The position numbers and the translations under genes were made by a program. From positions 183,085,496 to 183,149,495 of the forward strand of contig OY986436.1 in NCBI GenBank assembly GCA_963920525.1: DNA of 64,000 nt, in the 5' to 3' direction. Below are positions 10,860 through 22,788 of the stretch, piece by piece. The notes under the pieces are model-generated. The model was not told where the DNA came from. It ran no database searches and saw only the letters and a list, made by a program, of their open reading frames with translations. Numbering within the stretch: the stretch's first letter is position 1; each line of letters opens with the position of its first letter. The stretch comes from Dichetophora obliterata (lineage: Eukaryota; Arthropoda; Insecta; Diptera; Sciomyzidae).

Positions 10860-11750
10860 TAAAATTGCTTGGGTATAGTCAGTGAAGTGCGAATGAGGTA
10901 AATTAATTCAAGAAGATGTTTTGATATTAATTCCAAATATTTGGCTGGTTTACAAAAAATTCAGATGAAATAAAGACTATTTTCTTGTCAATCGTTGGCA
11001 TAAACAATTTATTTTTAAATTAAACATAGTAAGCTTTAGAGATATATAGTTGTTTCCAACCTTTACTAATAAAGTAATCAAAATTATGTTTCTAGATGCC
11101 AATATTGAAAACATTTAATTAAATCTTGTTGTTATTGGTTATCTTTACATTATTTTATTTTAAAAATACTTCACTTTTATAATACTAGTTCATGTGTACA
11201 AAATGAAAGAAATAGTAAAAATTTTAATTAATACTAAAAACTTCAAATTTACTTAACTCCGAAAGCTTAAATAATTTCGATTCCATGAATAAAACAATTA
11301 ATCTGACATATCTATTAATTCTTTTGAATTCATACCAGTACACCCACTTCATTGCACTCAATTTTTTAAACACTTTCTATAAGTGAACTCCCTTTGATGG
11401 GTAGACAGCACACAACTGTTTTAATTCTCTTTGTTTTCAATTCGCTCTAAGCGCTACTGATCAAAGCAATCATGCATTTATTTTGCAATCTTAGAGAAGA
11501 TTCCTCCATCGCGAGGTTCCTCCCGTCGCAGCGGAACCATTCGCAGTTCCTCTAAACATCGTTAAGGGAGGAATCCACTCTTACTACTTGGTCTTAGCCG
11601 ATAATAGGTGGAGAGGTTTGCCAACCAACTTGCAACACATCAAGGAAATTATGGCCCCTTTGCAGTCAAAGCGACACATTTCTCTGAAGAGTTATTAATT
11701 CCAGAATCCTTGGACATTGAATTATGTTGAGTTCATGTTAAGTTTGGTTT
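10860..11750. other. unassigned AT-rich DNA
   Basis: No gene was recognised. The block around 11490-11660 is less AT-rich (CTCCATCGCGAGG, CCCGTCGCAGCGG) and precedes the LINE at 11752; it may be part of that element's upstream sequence. That is unproven. Confidence 0.4.
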
Positions 11751-11751
11751 C

Positions 11752-12865
11752 TTGAGTCTTTTTATTACATTTATTATTATTAAACATTTGGCTTCTATTA
11801 GTAAAGTTTGCTCAAAACTGCAATTTAATGATCATATTTTAATAACTGGTGATTTTAACCTGCCAAACGTTTCTTGGAACTGCTGTTCTGAAATTCCTGG
11901 AATATTTTTACCTTCGTCTGAAAGTTCATCCGATAATTATTTTTTAAACGACCTCTCAAGCCAAGGCCTGTTCCAACTTAACTGCATATTTAACAAAAAT
12001 AATCGTTTGCTTGATCTGGTGTTTTTTTGATGACAGCAATATCGCTTCTGTGTCTAAATCAGATCCTCTGATTACACCCGAAGATTCTCATCATCCAACA
12101 CTAGAACTTATTTTATATTTTCCAAAACCATTTTTGTAGTACTATGATTCTCAACCGCCTATTGAGTTTAACTTTAAAAAAACAAACCACGTGATTTTGA
12201 AGAATAACTTGTCCAATATGTACTGGAATTCTATTCTAAATATTAATACAAAAAGTTTATCTTCTCAGAGTCTTGATGATGCGGTATATGCGTTTAATAG
12301 AACGCTCAATGATTGCTTTCTAAAAGCTGTTCCGCAAAGGAAAGCATCTTTGATATCGGGTTCGGTATGGTATACAAATGAATTAAGAAAAATGAGGAAC
12401 TTGAAATCTAAATACTATAAAAAATATCAAAAAACACATAACATATGCGATTTTGGATGCTATACCTCGATTAAATACAGTTACCAACAGTTAAGCAAAC
12501 AATCCTATAATATCTACTTAACAAAAGTAAAATTAAATATAAAATCTGATGCTAAATCCTTCTGGAACTTTGTTAACACAAAACGTAAGATTGATTCCTA
12601 TCCTTCTTTTATGAAGTATAATTCTGTTGAGTCTGATAATGATAATAGTATTTGCAATCTTTTTGCTGACTTTTTCAAGACGATTTATTCATCATCGTCC
12701 TATGATTATTTAAGTTATCCCTTCAATATTCAATCTGGGGATATTTATTTCCCAATATTTGACTCAAACACAATCTTATCATTTTTAAAAAATATTAAAA
12801 CATCATATAAAAGTGGTCCTGATAACATACCTTCATGTATATTAAAATACTGCTGTGAAGAATGA
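11752..12865 (+). pseudogene. LINE endonuclease C-terminus and linker
   Basis: The first frame (to 12030) contains ILITGDFNLPNVSW, the GDFN motif of the endonuclease/exonuclease/phosphatase fold that nicks target DNA for target-primed reverse transcription. It then has NNRLLDLVFF, equivalent to the usual LLDLxF block before the SDH motif. A frame break follows. The next frame (12191-12865) is the linker towards the RT (SVWYTNELRKMRNLKSKYY, then AKSFWNFVNTKR, then YKSGPDNIPSCIL). It ends at a stop just before the fingers region. Non-functional. Confidence 0.75.
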
Positions 12866-13545
12866 GTAACTCCAATCTCTTTACTATTTACTTCATCATT
12901 AAATTCCTGCTATTTTCCTGCATCCTGGAAGCATTAATTTATTATTCCGCTGCATAAATCCGGAAATAGGTCTTTAATTGATAACTACCGTGGCATCGCA
13001 AAATTAAGCGCTTTGCCTAAACTTTTAGAGGCAATTGTTGCATCACGACTATCGCATAGCGTTAAATCTTTAATGTCTCCTTTCCAACATGGATTCCTTT
13101 CTAGTAAATCGACTGTTACTAACATTCTTGAATTTACCTTCTAACCTTCCTAAATTCTTCAAACCTTCTAGGAAGGTTTCTAACCTTCTTTCTTCAAAAA
13201 CTATAGAAAATTTTGGAAAAGGCATGCAGACTGATGTTATTTACACGGATTTTAGCAAAGTTTTTGACGTTGTTAATCACAAACTATTGATCTTAAAATT
13301 ACATCTTATTGGATTTCCTATACCCTTGGTAAAGTGGATTGAATCTTACTTAAGCAATAGAACACAATCTGTTCTTTTTAAGCTCAAGAAATCACATGAG
13401 TTTCCTGTTACTTCAGGAGTACCTCAAGGAAGTCATCTTGCGCCCCTTCTATTTCTACTTTTTATAAACGATTTGCCATCTGTCATAATGCATTCTAGCA
13501 TCTTAATGTTTGCTGACGACGCCAAACTCTTTCTTTCTTTCTTTT
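12866..13545 (+). pseudogene. LINE reverse transcriptase, N-terminal half
   Basis: RT fingers and palm. Around 12960-13100 the broken frame reads HKSGNRSLIDNYRGIAKL and SPFQHGF. From 13210 one frame is continuous: TDVIYTDFSKVFDVVNHK (motif A with catalytic Asp), TSGVPQGSHLAPLLFLLF (motif B) and LMFADDAKLF (the FADD catalytic box). Between 13130 and 13195 a short CCTTCTA-rich expansion disrupts the alignment. The frame is lost directly after FADD through an extra TTTC unit in a TTTC run at about 13531-13544; removing four bases restores the continuation at 13545. Confidence 0.82.
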
Positions 13546-14346
13546 AAAAATGATAATGACGCTGTATTTTTGCTAGCCGACATTGATCATCTTCATAACT
13601 GGTGCAAAACGAGCCGCATGAACCTCAACATGAAAAAATGCAAGCATATGTCTTTCTCGCGCAAACCACCAATTAAATGTACCTTCAAAATTTGTGGTTA
13701 TCCATTGGAGTCCATAGATATTTTCAATGATCTTGGAGTTACAATGGATCCTAAATTACGCTTTAATATTCATGTAAATAAAATAATAAATAGAGCAAAT
13801 AGTTCTTTAGGATTTATTAAACGTTGGGCAAAAGAGTTTAATGATCCATTCATAACGAAAACCTTATTCACTTCCCTAATGCGGCCTATCTTAGAATACA
13901 CTTCAGTTGTTTGGTGCCCACGATACGGTTGTTACATAGTCGACATTGAATCAGTGCAGAAACAATTTCTTTTGTTTTGCTTAAGCTATCTTTATTGTAA
14001 TACTGATATTCACTTACCACTTTATGAATATCGGTTACAACTCTTAAATCTTCCTTCTTTAAAAAATCGGAGAATTATGATAAATGCTTGTTGGATTATA
14101 AAACTTTTACATGGTTATGTCAACAGTCCATATTTATTGAGTAAAGTATATTTTAATATTCCTCTTCGTCCTAAAAGATGTTTTGAGTTACTCCACATGA
14201 ACTTTTGTAGAACTAATTCTTTGCAAAATGAACCTCTTAGAAGCGCTTGCGGTGATTTTAATTTTGTATCTGATGTTATATCCTTAAGTGAATCCATGGA
14301 CTCGATCAAACATAAAATTATGGATTACCTGCAGTACCGTCGTTGA
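13545..14346 (+). pseudogene. LINE reverse transcriptase, thumb and C-terminus
   Basis: Continuation of the same polypeptide in the next frame: DIDHLHNWCKTSRMNLNMKK, then CKHMSFSRK, then FNDLGVTMDPKLRF, then SSLGFIKRWAKEFNDP and LEYTSVVWCP. These blocks are typical of Jockey/CR1-type RT C-termini. It ends in a normal stop at 14344-14346 without an RNase H domain. The closest relatives within this window are the RTs at 57041 (plus) and 16039 (minus), which share the LGF(I/L)KR and LEY blocks but are clearly different families. Confidence 0.82.
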
Positions 14347-15144
14347 TTATGATTAAGTTCTCTCAAACATATATCTGATGCATCTGGTGATATTTGTAAA
14401 CACATTAATAAAGCAATCTAAATGGATAAATGGACCTAAGCCTAAAATGGATTATTTTGGTGTATGAACATCTAAATAATCTGAATGGACCTACATCTGG
14501 GGTCATCAATTGCCTTATATCTTCATGATAAATGTGACTGCATTTGTCGACAGTATCGTGGTGTCTTGGTTTTTACCTCTTGAAACAGTACGTTAGATCG
14601 ATTTGTAATATTTTAATATGAGTGGCCGATAAGACCTAGTGTGTTTTGATGCCTGCGTTCACAACTGGTTTTCTTTGTTTTATGAAAATTGGTTTGGTGA
14701 AGTTGACCTAGTTTGTCGAGTAACCTTCCTGTTAAGCCAGGATCTCACCGGCTTTAGGAAGACAGAACGAAATATATTATATATATACTTATTGGAGTGG
14801 TGTTTTATAGGGTATGAGACATTGTTTGTCACACGACTCCACCGATGTCCGGATACAAAAATTGTTGCTAACTTGACCTTGTTTGTCTAGAAAACGCAAC
14901 CTTGCTATGCTGTCTGATATTATCGATTTGACTTAACTTTTTTTTTATTTTTATACTTTAATAAAATTATATACTTTAAGCAATTTATTAAAACTTTTTA
15001 GTTTGTTAATAATACATTATTTCAATCAAAATCATACTTTATATTTTTGAATTGTATTAAATATCTTATTTTATAATTTTAAATTTCCTATAAAACCTGT
15101 TAAGATTTAGCAATTGAATAAATAAATAAATATATTTACAATCT

Positions 15145-15354
15145 AGACAGAACTCAAGAGATGCTCTAAATATCTCAATAGCCAGAATCACGGCTATTAT
15201 TAAGGGCCACTGGTGTATCGGAATACATGGCTAAAAAATCTGACTGGCCTTCAACGCCCACTGACGCTGCACCGACCTTAATAAAATGGAAACACTGAAT
15301 TACTTCCTGTGCACATGCCCGATCCTAGCCATGTCTTTTAACATAAATTAAAAA
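15145..15354 (+). pseudogene. LINE RNase H C-terminal tail
   Basis: The frame from 15145 reads ALNISIARITAIIKGHWCIG and, after three stops, KMETLNYFLCTCPILA. The GHxxIxxH and ETxxHFLCxCP blocks are the conserved end of the RNase H region in I/R1/LOA-type LINEs. It lies immediately after the A-rich tail of the previous LINE, so that element may have inserted next to or into this older one. Non-functional. Confidence 0.65.
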
Positions 15355-15639
15355 CTCTGTATGGTTATAAACTAACAGTGCGGTACACACTCTTTTCACA
15401 GATACACGATGTTATGGTATCCAAACGGCTCACCAGTCCATCCTACTAAATAGTATGTAGCATCGCCATTTACACCAACCAAACCAACCTTTGCAGGTTG
15501 ATTTACTTTAAACATTTTTAACAGATTCAAATACAAATACTACTACGATACTACTGCAAAAAATAAGAACATTTTGGGTTTAGCAACTGTGTAAAAAATT
15601 AATAAGAAAAGAAGGTAATTAGTAGGCTAAAGCCTACTA

Positions 15640-15897
15640 GTAAGCTAGGGAACCGTGGCAGCCCGGGTTCAATTCCAGCTCAGACAGAAAGTTTTTTCAA
15701 TTGAATTAATTTTTCTGTTCGGTCGTCACCTCTCTGCAGACAATGGTAAGCCTCAGAGAGTAAAAATTGACATGTAAAGCTTCTTGAGGTCCAGTTCTCG
15801 GTTATTTGTGATCAAATATTTAATAACACGCACAACACAATTGATCAATAGAAGCTAGGCCAAAGCCCTTCCAAGGGCTGAAATGGACAGTTTATTT
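15640..15897 (+). mobile_element. tRNA-derived SINE, copy 2
   Basis: From the B-box-like GGGTTCAATTCC (about 15666) to the T-rich end it matches copy 1 (87-432) over ~230 bp with few differences and one internal deletion (missing AACATAAGCAGTTCGG-type sequence). The A-box half is rearranged or degraded, so this copy is probably not transcribable from its own promoter. No clear target duplication. Confidence 0.8.
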
Positions 15898-15964
15898 TTT
15901 GTTTTAAACATCGGATACAAATTGACTCTTGTACCACAACCTTTTTCCTTATTTTTAGTATTTC

Positions 15965-16865
15965 CTTAGCATAATTTTTTATTTTTTTATTTTTTTTTTA
16001 TTTTTATTTATTTATTATTAATCTACTGGACTATGTCCTTACAGATTATTTAAGCTTAAACTAATTATATAATACAAATTTGTTTTAAAACTTCCTCTGC
16101 TATCAGAAAAGTCAATTTGGTGATCGATTAAATTGCATAATGACAAGCATCTAGATATCGGCTCATTGCAGCCATAATTAGTTCGATGAAAGTCAATATA
16201 AAACAGATTCGATTCTCTTAGATTCCTAGCTGGAATATAAAATTTTACTAATTCCAGCAAACCGGGACAGTATATTTTGCCATCAAGTAAATCTTTTATG
16301 AAGAGTACACTTTGAGCATTCCTCCTTTCAGATAAGCTTTGCATACCCAACAATTGACAGCGAGCTTTGTAGTCAAGCATATTATCATAAGAATACATGT
16401 GACGTATTGCAAACTTAGTAAATCTTTTTTGTATTTTTTCGATTCTGTTCATTCCATACTCATAGTATGGGCTCCAAACTATACTACAGTACTCAAGAAG
16501 AGATCTAACTAAACACATATAAATTGATTTAAGGGTAAATGGATTTTTAAATTCTCTGGAATTTCTTTTTAAAAAACCAAACTGGGAGTTTGCTTTGGAA
16601 ACGATGTAGTCAATGTGGTAACTAAATGAAAATTTTGCATCAAAATGAATGCCCAAATCTTTTATTAATTCAACCCTTTGAAATGAATTGTTATAATCAT
16701 AGACATAAGTCTGTATAATGGGTAATTGCTTGCGGGAATATGTCATTATTTTGCATTTAGAAAAATTTAATTTAAGCCCGTTATTGCGACACCAGGACAT
16801 AAGTGCATCAATATCTGATTGAAAAAGAGAACAATCACTAGATAATGAGAAATAATTTAGTAGAT
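15965..16865 (-). mobile_element. 5'-truncated Jockey/CR1-like LINE
   Basis: Minus-strand insertion consisting of an RT C-terminus (16039-16860) and, on its 3' side, an A/AAT-rich tail (15965-16018, read as T-rich on the plus strand). The abrupt 5' limit within the RT and the A-rich 3' tail are the signature of truncated target-primed insertion. Confidence 0.75.
16039..16860 (-). pseudogene. LINE reverse transcriptase C-terminus
   Basis: One uninterrupted frame of about 270 residues, starting upstream of the Met at 16800 with sequence resembling LFQSDIDALMSWCRNNGLKL. It contains KCKIMTYSRK, ELIKDLGIHFDAKFSF, QFGFLKRNSREFKNP and LLEYCSIVWSPYYEYG, all thumb/C-terminal blocks of Jockey/CR1-like RTs. 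The FADD box and everything before it are absent through 5' truncation. The open frame suggests a younger insertion than the LINE at 11752. It differs in sequence from the other RTs in the window. Confidence 0.85.
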
Positions 16866-19800
16866 AATGCTATGCTTTTTAAATAAATAATTGTTTTTTC
16901 ATTCCGATAAATGTTGTCGGCAGTATATCTGGTAGTGTAGACAATAGTACGAGTTTTCATCGCTGTCAATAGTGTAGTCAAACATTCTACAAAATGACAA
17001 ATTTCGTATTATTTCCACTTTTTAACCCTCTAATGCGACATTTTTTGTTTGAGCTCCAAAAAATAGATTATACTAATTTGGGGACGAGAACAACGAATCT
17101 GAAGTTCCTATTTAATTTTAATTCTTCGTTCATTTCTTACAGGTGAAAATGTCAACGGTTTTTTAACACCTTGCTTTTTGTTTTACATATTTTTTTCTAC
17201 ATCAATTAAAAGAAAAAACAACTTCTTACCCACTAGAGTTTTAAAAATAATAATTAAATTCTTGATAAAATTTCAATTAAAATTGACGTAACTGTCAATT
17301 TTTAAAGAGTATGCTAGCTCCAAGCGAGAAAAACTGAAATTTAGCCTGGAGATTCGTCTAGACTCTGAAGGAAATCATTTGAAAATTTTACCACAGATTA
17401 CGGTTTTATAGCGATCGCCGTGAACACCGCGTAGAGACGGATCTGAGTGTTATAGGATTAAGAAAACTAAAACTTTTATGAAAGACTCTAAAATATTATG
17501 AGTTAATGTTTTATATCTCTACTCTCAAAGTCTTTTTAATGAAAAAATGTCTCTTCAGCAAATGCGGAAATAACTACCTTAAGTAATGCATATTTTTTAT
17601 CAAAAAAATTAAAAAAATTACGAAAAATGCGAATATGCAGAATAGCCAAACTGTAAAAATCGGATTTAAAAAGAATGCCGGAAAAAACGGAAAGTTTATA
17701 AAAGACCGGCTTTTCGCATAACCCATGGCCAGGTTTGAGAACTTTAGCTAACCAGCAAATATTATTTAAGATCTGTGGGAATGTTGCATTCTTCAAAAAC
17801 CTTTGCGTTCAACAACATCAAAGTGAATGTTTTTGAATTGTTTTTCTTACAATAATAAATATTTTTTTTATTGAAAAAAGATGGCAGCTACTTACTTTCT
17901 TTGTGAATGAATTTTATATGCAGTCAAAATCGTAAACCGCTTCCTTCCTGAAGTGCACTCGAGTGTTGAAATTGTTGTTGTTTCTGCTGTTGATTTGTTT
18001 GTTGTTGTTACAATTTTAAGCAGATTGTTTTAATTTATTTAATTATACACTGTCATTTATTTGTTGTTGCAGTTTTTGTTGTTATTGTTGTTGGCATCAA
18101 GCGTTGCAGATATGCAAGAAGCACGAAAAGTCTGCGTTGTTATTGTTATTTCTATACTTTTTACTGTGATTTAAGCCAATTTAACACGCGTGCAGTTTGG
18201 TAGCCAAAAGCAAGACGTGATTTTGGAATGCAGCGCGTTGCCACAAAATAATACTCGACGACGGAACAATGGCGCAGTAGCAGAGCGTTAGCAGCAATAA
18301 CAATGGTTAACATTGACGAAAGCGACAGCGTGAATGATGATGGACTGACTGCCAAAAGCACACACACGCACATACACACAAGGCACTAATTATAATTTTA
18401 CTTTTGTTTTTTGTTTGTAGTTGTCTTTTTACTTCAGTGCATATTTTGCACAAAGTTTATTTTTAGCACATAGCTACTTTTTATTATGTTCGCAATTTTT
18501 TTCTTCAAAATTCACTGCACTATCTGAAAAAATTAAAAAAAAAACAATACTTATGAAAAAAATATATGATGTGATTGTTTTCAAATAAATAATTGTAACT
18601 GATGCAAGACCGCAGCTTATCTGTTGACGCTCGTGCATTTTAAGCGTGTGCAGATAGCTTTGTATCTAGCGGATATTGCAAGCATTTTATGTGCCGATTT
18701 TCGCACTGATATGATTGTGGGTTGTAGCTATTGTTGTTGGATACAACACACCATTTTTTTTTCTGTTTTTATAACTGGGCGGATAACAGCTATAAGAGCC
18801 ACTACACTGTGCTACAAAATCATTCGGCATTCATGGCGAGTCCCACTTCGAGACTCATAGAAAGCAAATAAAGATAAAACGAGATACGTGCGTGCATTCA
18901 TCGGTTTGCGGTGTTGCGCATCGATTAGATTCAATCCACTTCAATTCTTCGCAAATTGAATGAATTAAATAATGGTTGGTGGTTTGCCTAAATAAATTCA
19001 ATTTGAAAAGATTATTTGTTTGTATTTTTCCCCCTCTTTTTATATTTAAACAAATTGAATTAAAAAATAAATCATAATAACAACAAAGAATTGTCGCATT
19101 TAATTCATAAAGTAAGTGGATGGCAAAAAAATAAAAAATTTATGAACGAAATACATGTTTGCACCTCCGCCAAAGCCGCCAGGCAGTAAATTTTGACGAG
19201 GGCGCTTAGCTGAGCGGGCACGCGCCACCTCGTTGATGTCTTCGAGTTGTCAATCTCTGCACATGAATTGGTTCAAATTTCGTCTAATCGGCATCTGCCG
19301 CTGTTTCTTCTATTAGCATTTTTTTATTGCTTTTAATGTTATGTTTTTCTTAGCGTTTTTTATTTACTTATTTCCTTTGCTACCAACTTCACACACATGT
19401 GACTTAACAATGTTGAAGATGGTTTGGAATGTTTGATGATTTTTTATTTTTTTGCTATTTTCGCTGAATTCGTTGTTGTTTTTGTAATTGTCATGACAAT
19501 AATTTGTGTTTTTTTTTTAGTTTAGTGTTTATTTTTCTCTCATATTTGTAAATAATTCTCTTGCTTTTATGATGTGTTCGTGTCGATATGAAGTTTCATT
19601 TGCTTTACCAACAAACTGACTGACACATTTTTCTTTTTTGTTTTATTATTCGCAGGAAGTTGTTGCCATGGCACGAATATTTTAATTGGTGTTGGTGCGA
19701 AAAAGCAAGCTTTAATGTCACCGCATATCCTTAGGATCAAGTTATAGCACATGGAATGTTTTGAAATCATCAATTCCTTAACTATAGCCTATATTTTTTT

Positions 19801-20214
19801 TATTAATTTTATTTATCGCGGCTTCCAAACATCTATATCATCGACGAATGTGGGAAGAAAAGTTTTTGTAAAATTTTTTTTATACTGGCAAAATTTTAAG
19901 TTGTATAGACATTTAGATAAAACCGATAGTCACGGTGTGTATGGTTCACCTCGGCTCGGCGCCATCTCGAGTAACAGAAGTCATGACAGTAGCAAAAATC
20001 GCTTTTATATTAATAACCCGCCAGTATCAATTGGCCCATTCAGGCTAGCTATTTCAATAGTTATATACGCACTAGCTACTTTTTTAACCCAAGGTATTGC
20101 AATCAACTTTCAGCTCGTTTGTTTCTTGTTTATGTTTTTTACATCTAAGCTAACTCATAAAATTTAAACAGATAAACTCATAGTTCGAAGTAATTTATTC
20201 GAAAAAACATGACA
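16866..20214. other. unassigned, possibly host non-coding DNA
   Basis: A 3.3-kb stretch without recognised transposon sequence. It contains TGTTGTTG-type simple repeats (17965-18100), a less AT-rich patch at 18150-18370, and an AT-rich remainder. No exon-like frame could be supported on either strand. It may be intron or intergenic DNA. Confidence 0.45.
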
Positions 20215-20585
20215 TATGGGTCGGCCTTTGTAGTCTAGTGGAGAGTGCACTAGACTATCAACCCAGTGGTCCCTGGTTCGAATCCGGGCTCGGGCATGAC
20301 TCTTTTCCACTTTCATTATTCTTTCCTACATTTAAGAATTAATGAAAACTAAAAACGCACAGCTAAATTGTGGAAATGTGAAAATGCTTGCCGAGTTTAA
20401 GTCATAACACTAGCCTTGGTTAAAAGCAATTCAAATCTTTCACGTTTGCTTCGCCTAATCAATAATTCACGTATGGTTCCAATCAGTTCCTCTAAATAAT
20501 CTATCACTTTCCTTTTAGGTCGCAGACCAAACCTTGTTTGTTAAAGGCACCTGCCTTTGTTCTCTGATCTTTTATTAAAAAAAAA
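20215..20585 (+). mobile_element. tRNA-like SINE (or tRNA pseudogene)
   Basis: A tRNA-like head at about 20221-20298 has TAGTCTAGTGG (A box) and GGTTCGAATCC (B box, 20277-20287). The T arm CCTGG/CCGGG pairs. The acceptor strands (GCCTTTG against CTCGGGC) pair only in part and no clean anticodon loop forms, so it is unlikely to be a working tRNA. A unique ~280-bp body follows and ends in an A-run at 20575-20584, as in SINEs. The head resembles that of the SINE at 87-432. Confidence 0.6.
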
Positions 20586-20589
20586 ATTC

Positions 20590-21042
20590 CGCCGAAAGGT
20601 CTACCACGACTGGAAAATTAAATGTTACTGAAATTCTTCTAAGCCTGCATAATAGAGAAAAAATATTTAAATTTACATTGTGAGAGTACTGAGAGCTGAT
20701 CTCAATTTGATTTTTAAAAAAAAGGCAACAAACATGATGAATGGCAACGAAAGTTGAAAAATGGTGAAAAAAGTTGAAAAATGCTCACGAAGGTTGGAAC
20801 TTTATAAGTATAATAAATGATCGCATAACACAAAGTTTAATTAAATTTTTTCCAGTTTTTAATTGTTACGGTCCTGAAATACACTTTATATTTTTTTCTT
20901 GTTCAATTAAATAAATAAAACTAAAAAATTATTTTACTTCTGTATATAGTGCTCCTTTAAGGCTCAAACACAACCAAAGTATGAACTACATCCTTTGATT
21001 TCACTTTGGTTTTTTTCTCTGTTAAATGCGTACAAATTTGTA
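20590..21042. other. unassigned AT-rich DNA
   Basis: Nothing recognised beyond short A/T runs and repeated GTTGAAAAATG-like words near 20745-20800. Confidence 0.5.
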
Positions 21043-21497
21043 CACGGTTAAAAATCTTGGAATAAAATTTAAACTTTATATATGACCACACCAGCTTTGG
21101 TTTCAAAGCTAGTATTTGCAAAATACTAAAAAATCGTTTTAATATAGCTTTGGTTTAAAATTTAATACAAGCTTGGATTGAAATATAATAAAAAAAAAAT
21201 AAAAAAAAAATTAAAAAAACACAGTGATTCGAACCAGAGACATACAGTTTGGAGGCTCTCTACATTAATCACTGAGCTATTGTGCTGTACGAAACAAAAG
21301 CAATAAACAATCAAATGAACCTAATAGCCTAATATTGCTTTTCAGCATTGCACAATTTCTTTGGTTTAAATTTTAGTACAGAAAGGTTTTAATTATGGGT
21401 TCGTATTTGTGAAAGTTTAAATTTCAAACCTCAAGGTAAAAACATATGCAGTAGTATTTTAGCTGGACTAAAATTTATTCCAAGATTTTTAACCGTG
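21043..21497. mobile_element. Tc1/mariner-type MITE with embedded tRNA-like sequence
   Basis: The ends TACACGGTTAAAAATCTTGG (21041-21060) and its exact inverse (21480-21499) form a perfect 20-bp match including a TA on each side, so the target duplication is TA and the element begins CACGG. Similarity continues inward. There is no transposase. The middle contains a minus-strand tRNA-like segment (21213-21290). TA duplication supports the Tc1/mariner superfamily by inference. Confidence 0.8.
21213..21290 (-). other. tRNA-like segment with A and B boxes inside MITE
   Basis: Read on the minus strand it has AATAGCTCAGTGATT (A-box-like, TRGCTCAGTGG type) and, about 35 bases on, GGTTCGAATCAC (B box). 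A long T-rich run follows, which would stop RNA polymerase III. The acceptor ends pair poorly. It is a tRNA pseudogene or SINE head captured by the MITE, or the MITE's own component. Confidence 0.5.
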
Positions 21498-21964
21498 TAC
21501 TTAAACAAAGGAATGCCCATATGTAAAATTTTTCACTCTGGTTGCAAAGATAACAACGGTTCAATAAATTAAGTGGATACATATTTTTTAAAATTTTTTA
21601 TTATATATGTTTCTTGCACATGAAAAGTGCCTCGCGTCAAATTGACCCGATAAACGGTTTGAACCCTTAAATGCCTGACTTTTTTGATAAACATGAAAAA
21701 ATTATATGTAACTTTGAGTTCTGAACAACTTTTGTTCTACGACTTTTTTTACAGGAGAGTTTTACTTCCCGTGCATACAAATAACATGGTTGGTCCCTGT
21801 CGGTACCAGTGGGAGCTCATTAGAAAAGTTAAATAAAAAAGGAAAAGTAAGCAAGTATTCATTTTATTAAAAAAAAATTATTTCTAAAACAGAAATATAT
21901 TACTAAAATATATTGGTAAATATAATTAGTTTGTGTGAAAATCTAAACAACAGACTTTTCTGAA

Positions 21965-22529
21965 GTCATTATTTTCTTTTCTGAAGTAAAACTTAAATTT
22001 ACTTCACATTTTTGGCAGAACACCTTTGTTCCTGATGAACAATTTGGATGCTTTCATCTTGGTTTTACTTTTTTTGGTGAAATGATCCAAATTATCAAAT
22101 CTAATTTGGTGATGACGTCTTTAATTTTATGTTTTTATGATTTAAATTATTTGTATTAATAGACTTATGTCTCATGAATGGCTGAATATCTACAAAAACG
22201 TTATATTTTCTTATAAAATTTAATAAAAGCCTCTCATTAAATAATTTCTAAATCTATAAAATATTTTATATTGAACCGTTTTTAAAATCTCATCAAATTT
22301 ATCAGATTTCTTAAATTTTGAAAAAAGAATTTCCAAGAATTTTCAGGAATTCCCAAGAATTTACCTTATGCATGGCCATGTCGTGCGTAAGGTAAGTCCA
22401 ACCATTGGTCCACTTGCGTGATTTTGTGTGAACTTGGCATCGGCCACGTGACGTATCCATGAGATCTATTTCAACCATGAATTTGTTGTACTCATGAATA
22501 ACATTGGGATATGGTACAGCTGTGTGCAA
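21965..22529 (-). pseudogene. piggyBac transposase C-terminal fragments (element A)
   Basis: Two pieces survive. At 22311-22529: VEIDLMDTSRGR, then HTKSRKWTNGWTYL. This matches the third catalytic Asp region and following helix of the transposase of element B (GGVDLMDSSMGR, then MKSRKWTHRLFYH). At about 21965-22085: KHPNCSSGTKVFCQKCEVNL, the C-terminal cysteine-rich domain that binds the element's ends, with one Cys codon replaced by TGA. The N-terminus and first two catalytic Asp residues are not visible. Not functional. Confidence 0.8.
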
Positions 22530-22788
22530 AAAAATAGTAGTTTTTTATATTCGGGCACGTTTGGATATATAATAAAAGTCTACAAATGTTGGTTTCGGTA
22601 AACCCTTTATCATTGTTAGGGGTCGTCCATAAACTACGTTACCAATTTAGGGGGGGGGAGGTTTGAAATGCACTACGATAAGTAACGGTAGGGGGGGAGC
22701 TGTTTAGGTATTGTAACGTTACCAAAAATTAAAAAAATCGACCAAAAACCTCTAACTAATAACACAATCATTTGAAAAAATTTTAGCC

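Larger units (their letters stand above)
11752..15137 (+). mobile_element. decayed Jockey/CR1-like LINE
   Basis: A non-LTR retrotransposon remnant containing, in order, the C-terminal part of an AP-type endonuclease, a linker, a complete-looking reverse transcriptase palm and thumb, and a 3' region ending in AATAAATAAATAAATA near 15119-15135. ORF1 and the start of the endonuclease are missing, as expected of 5' truncation. No RNase H domain follows the RT. Frames are broken in at least four places. Confidence 0.82.

Noticed and set aside
18161..18379. Minus-strand frame with a hydrophobic start resembling a signal peptide
   Set aside because: Begins in a GTGTG/ACACAC simple repeat; no second exon or recognisable motif.
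20221..20298. Functional tRNA gene
   Set aside because: A and B boxes and the T arm are good, but the acceptor stem pairs only partly and no clean anticodon arm forms; a SINE head fits better.
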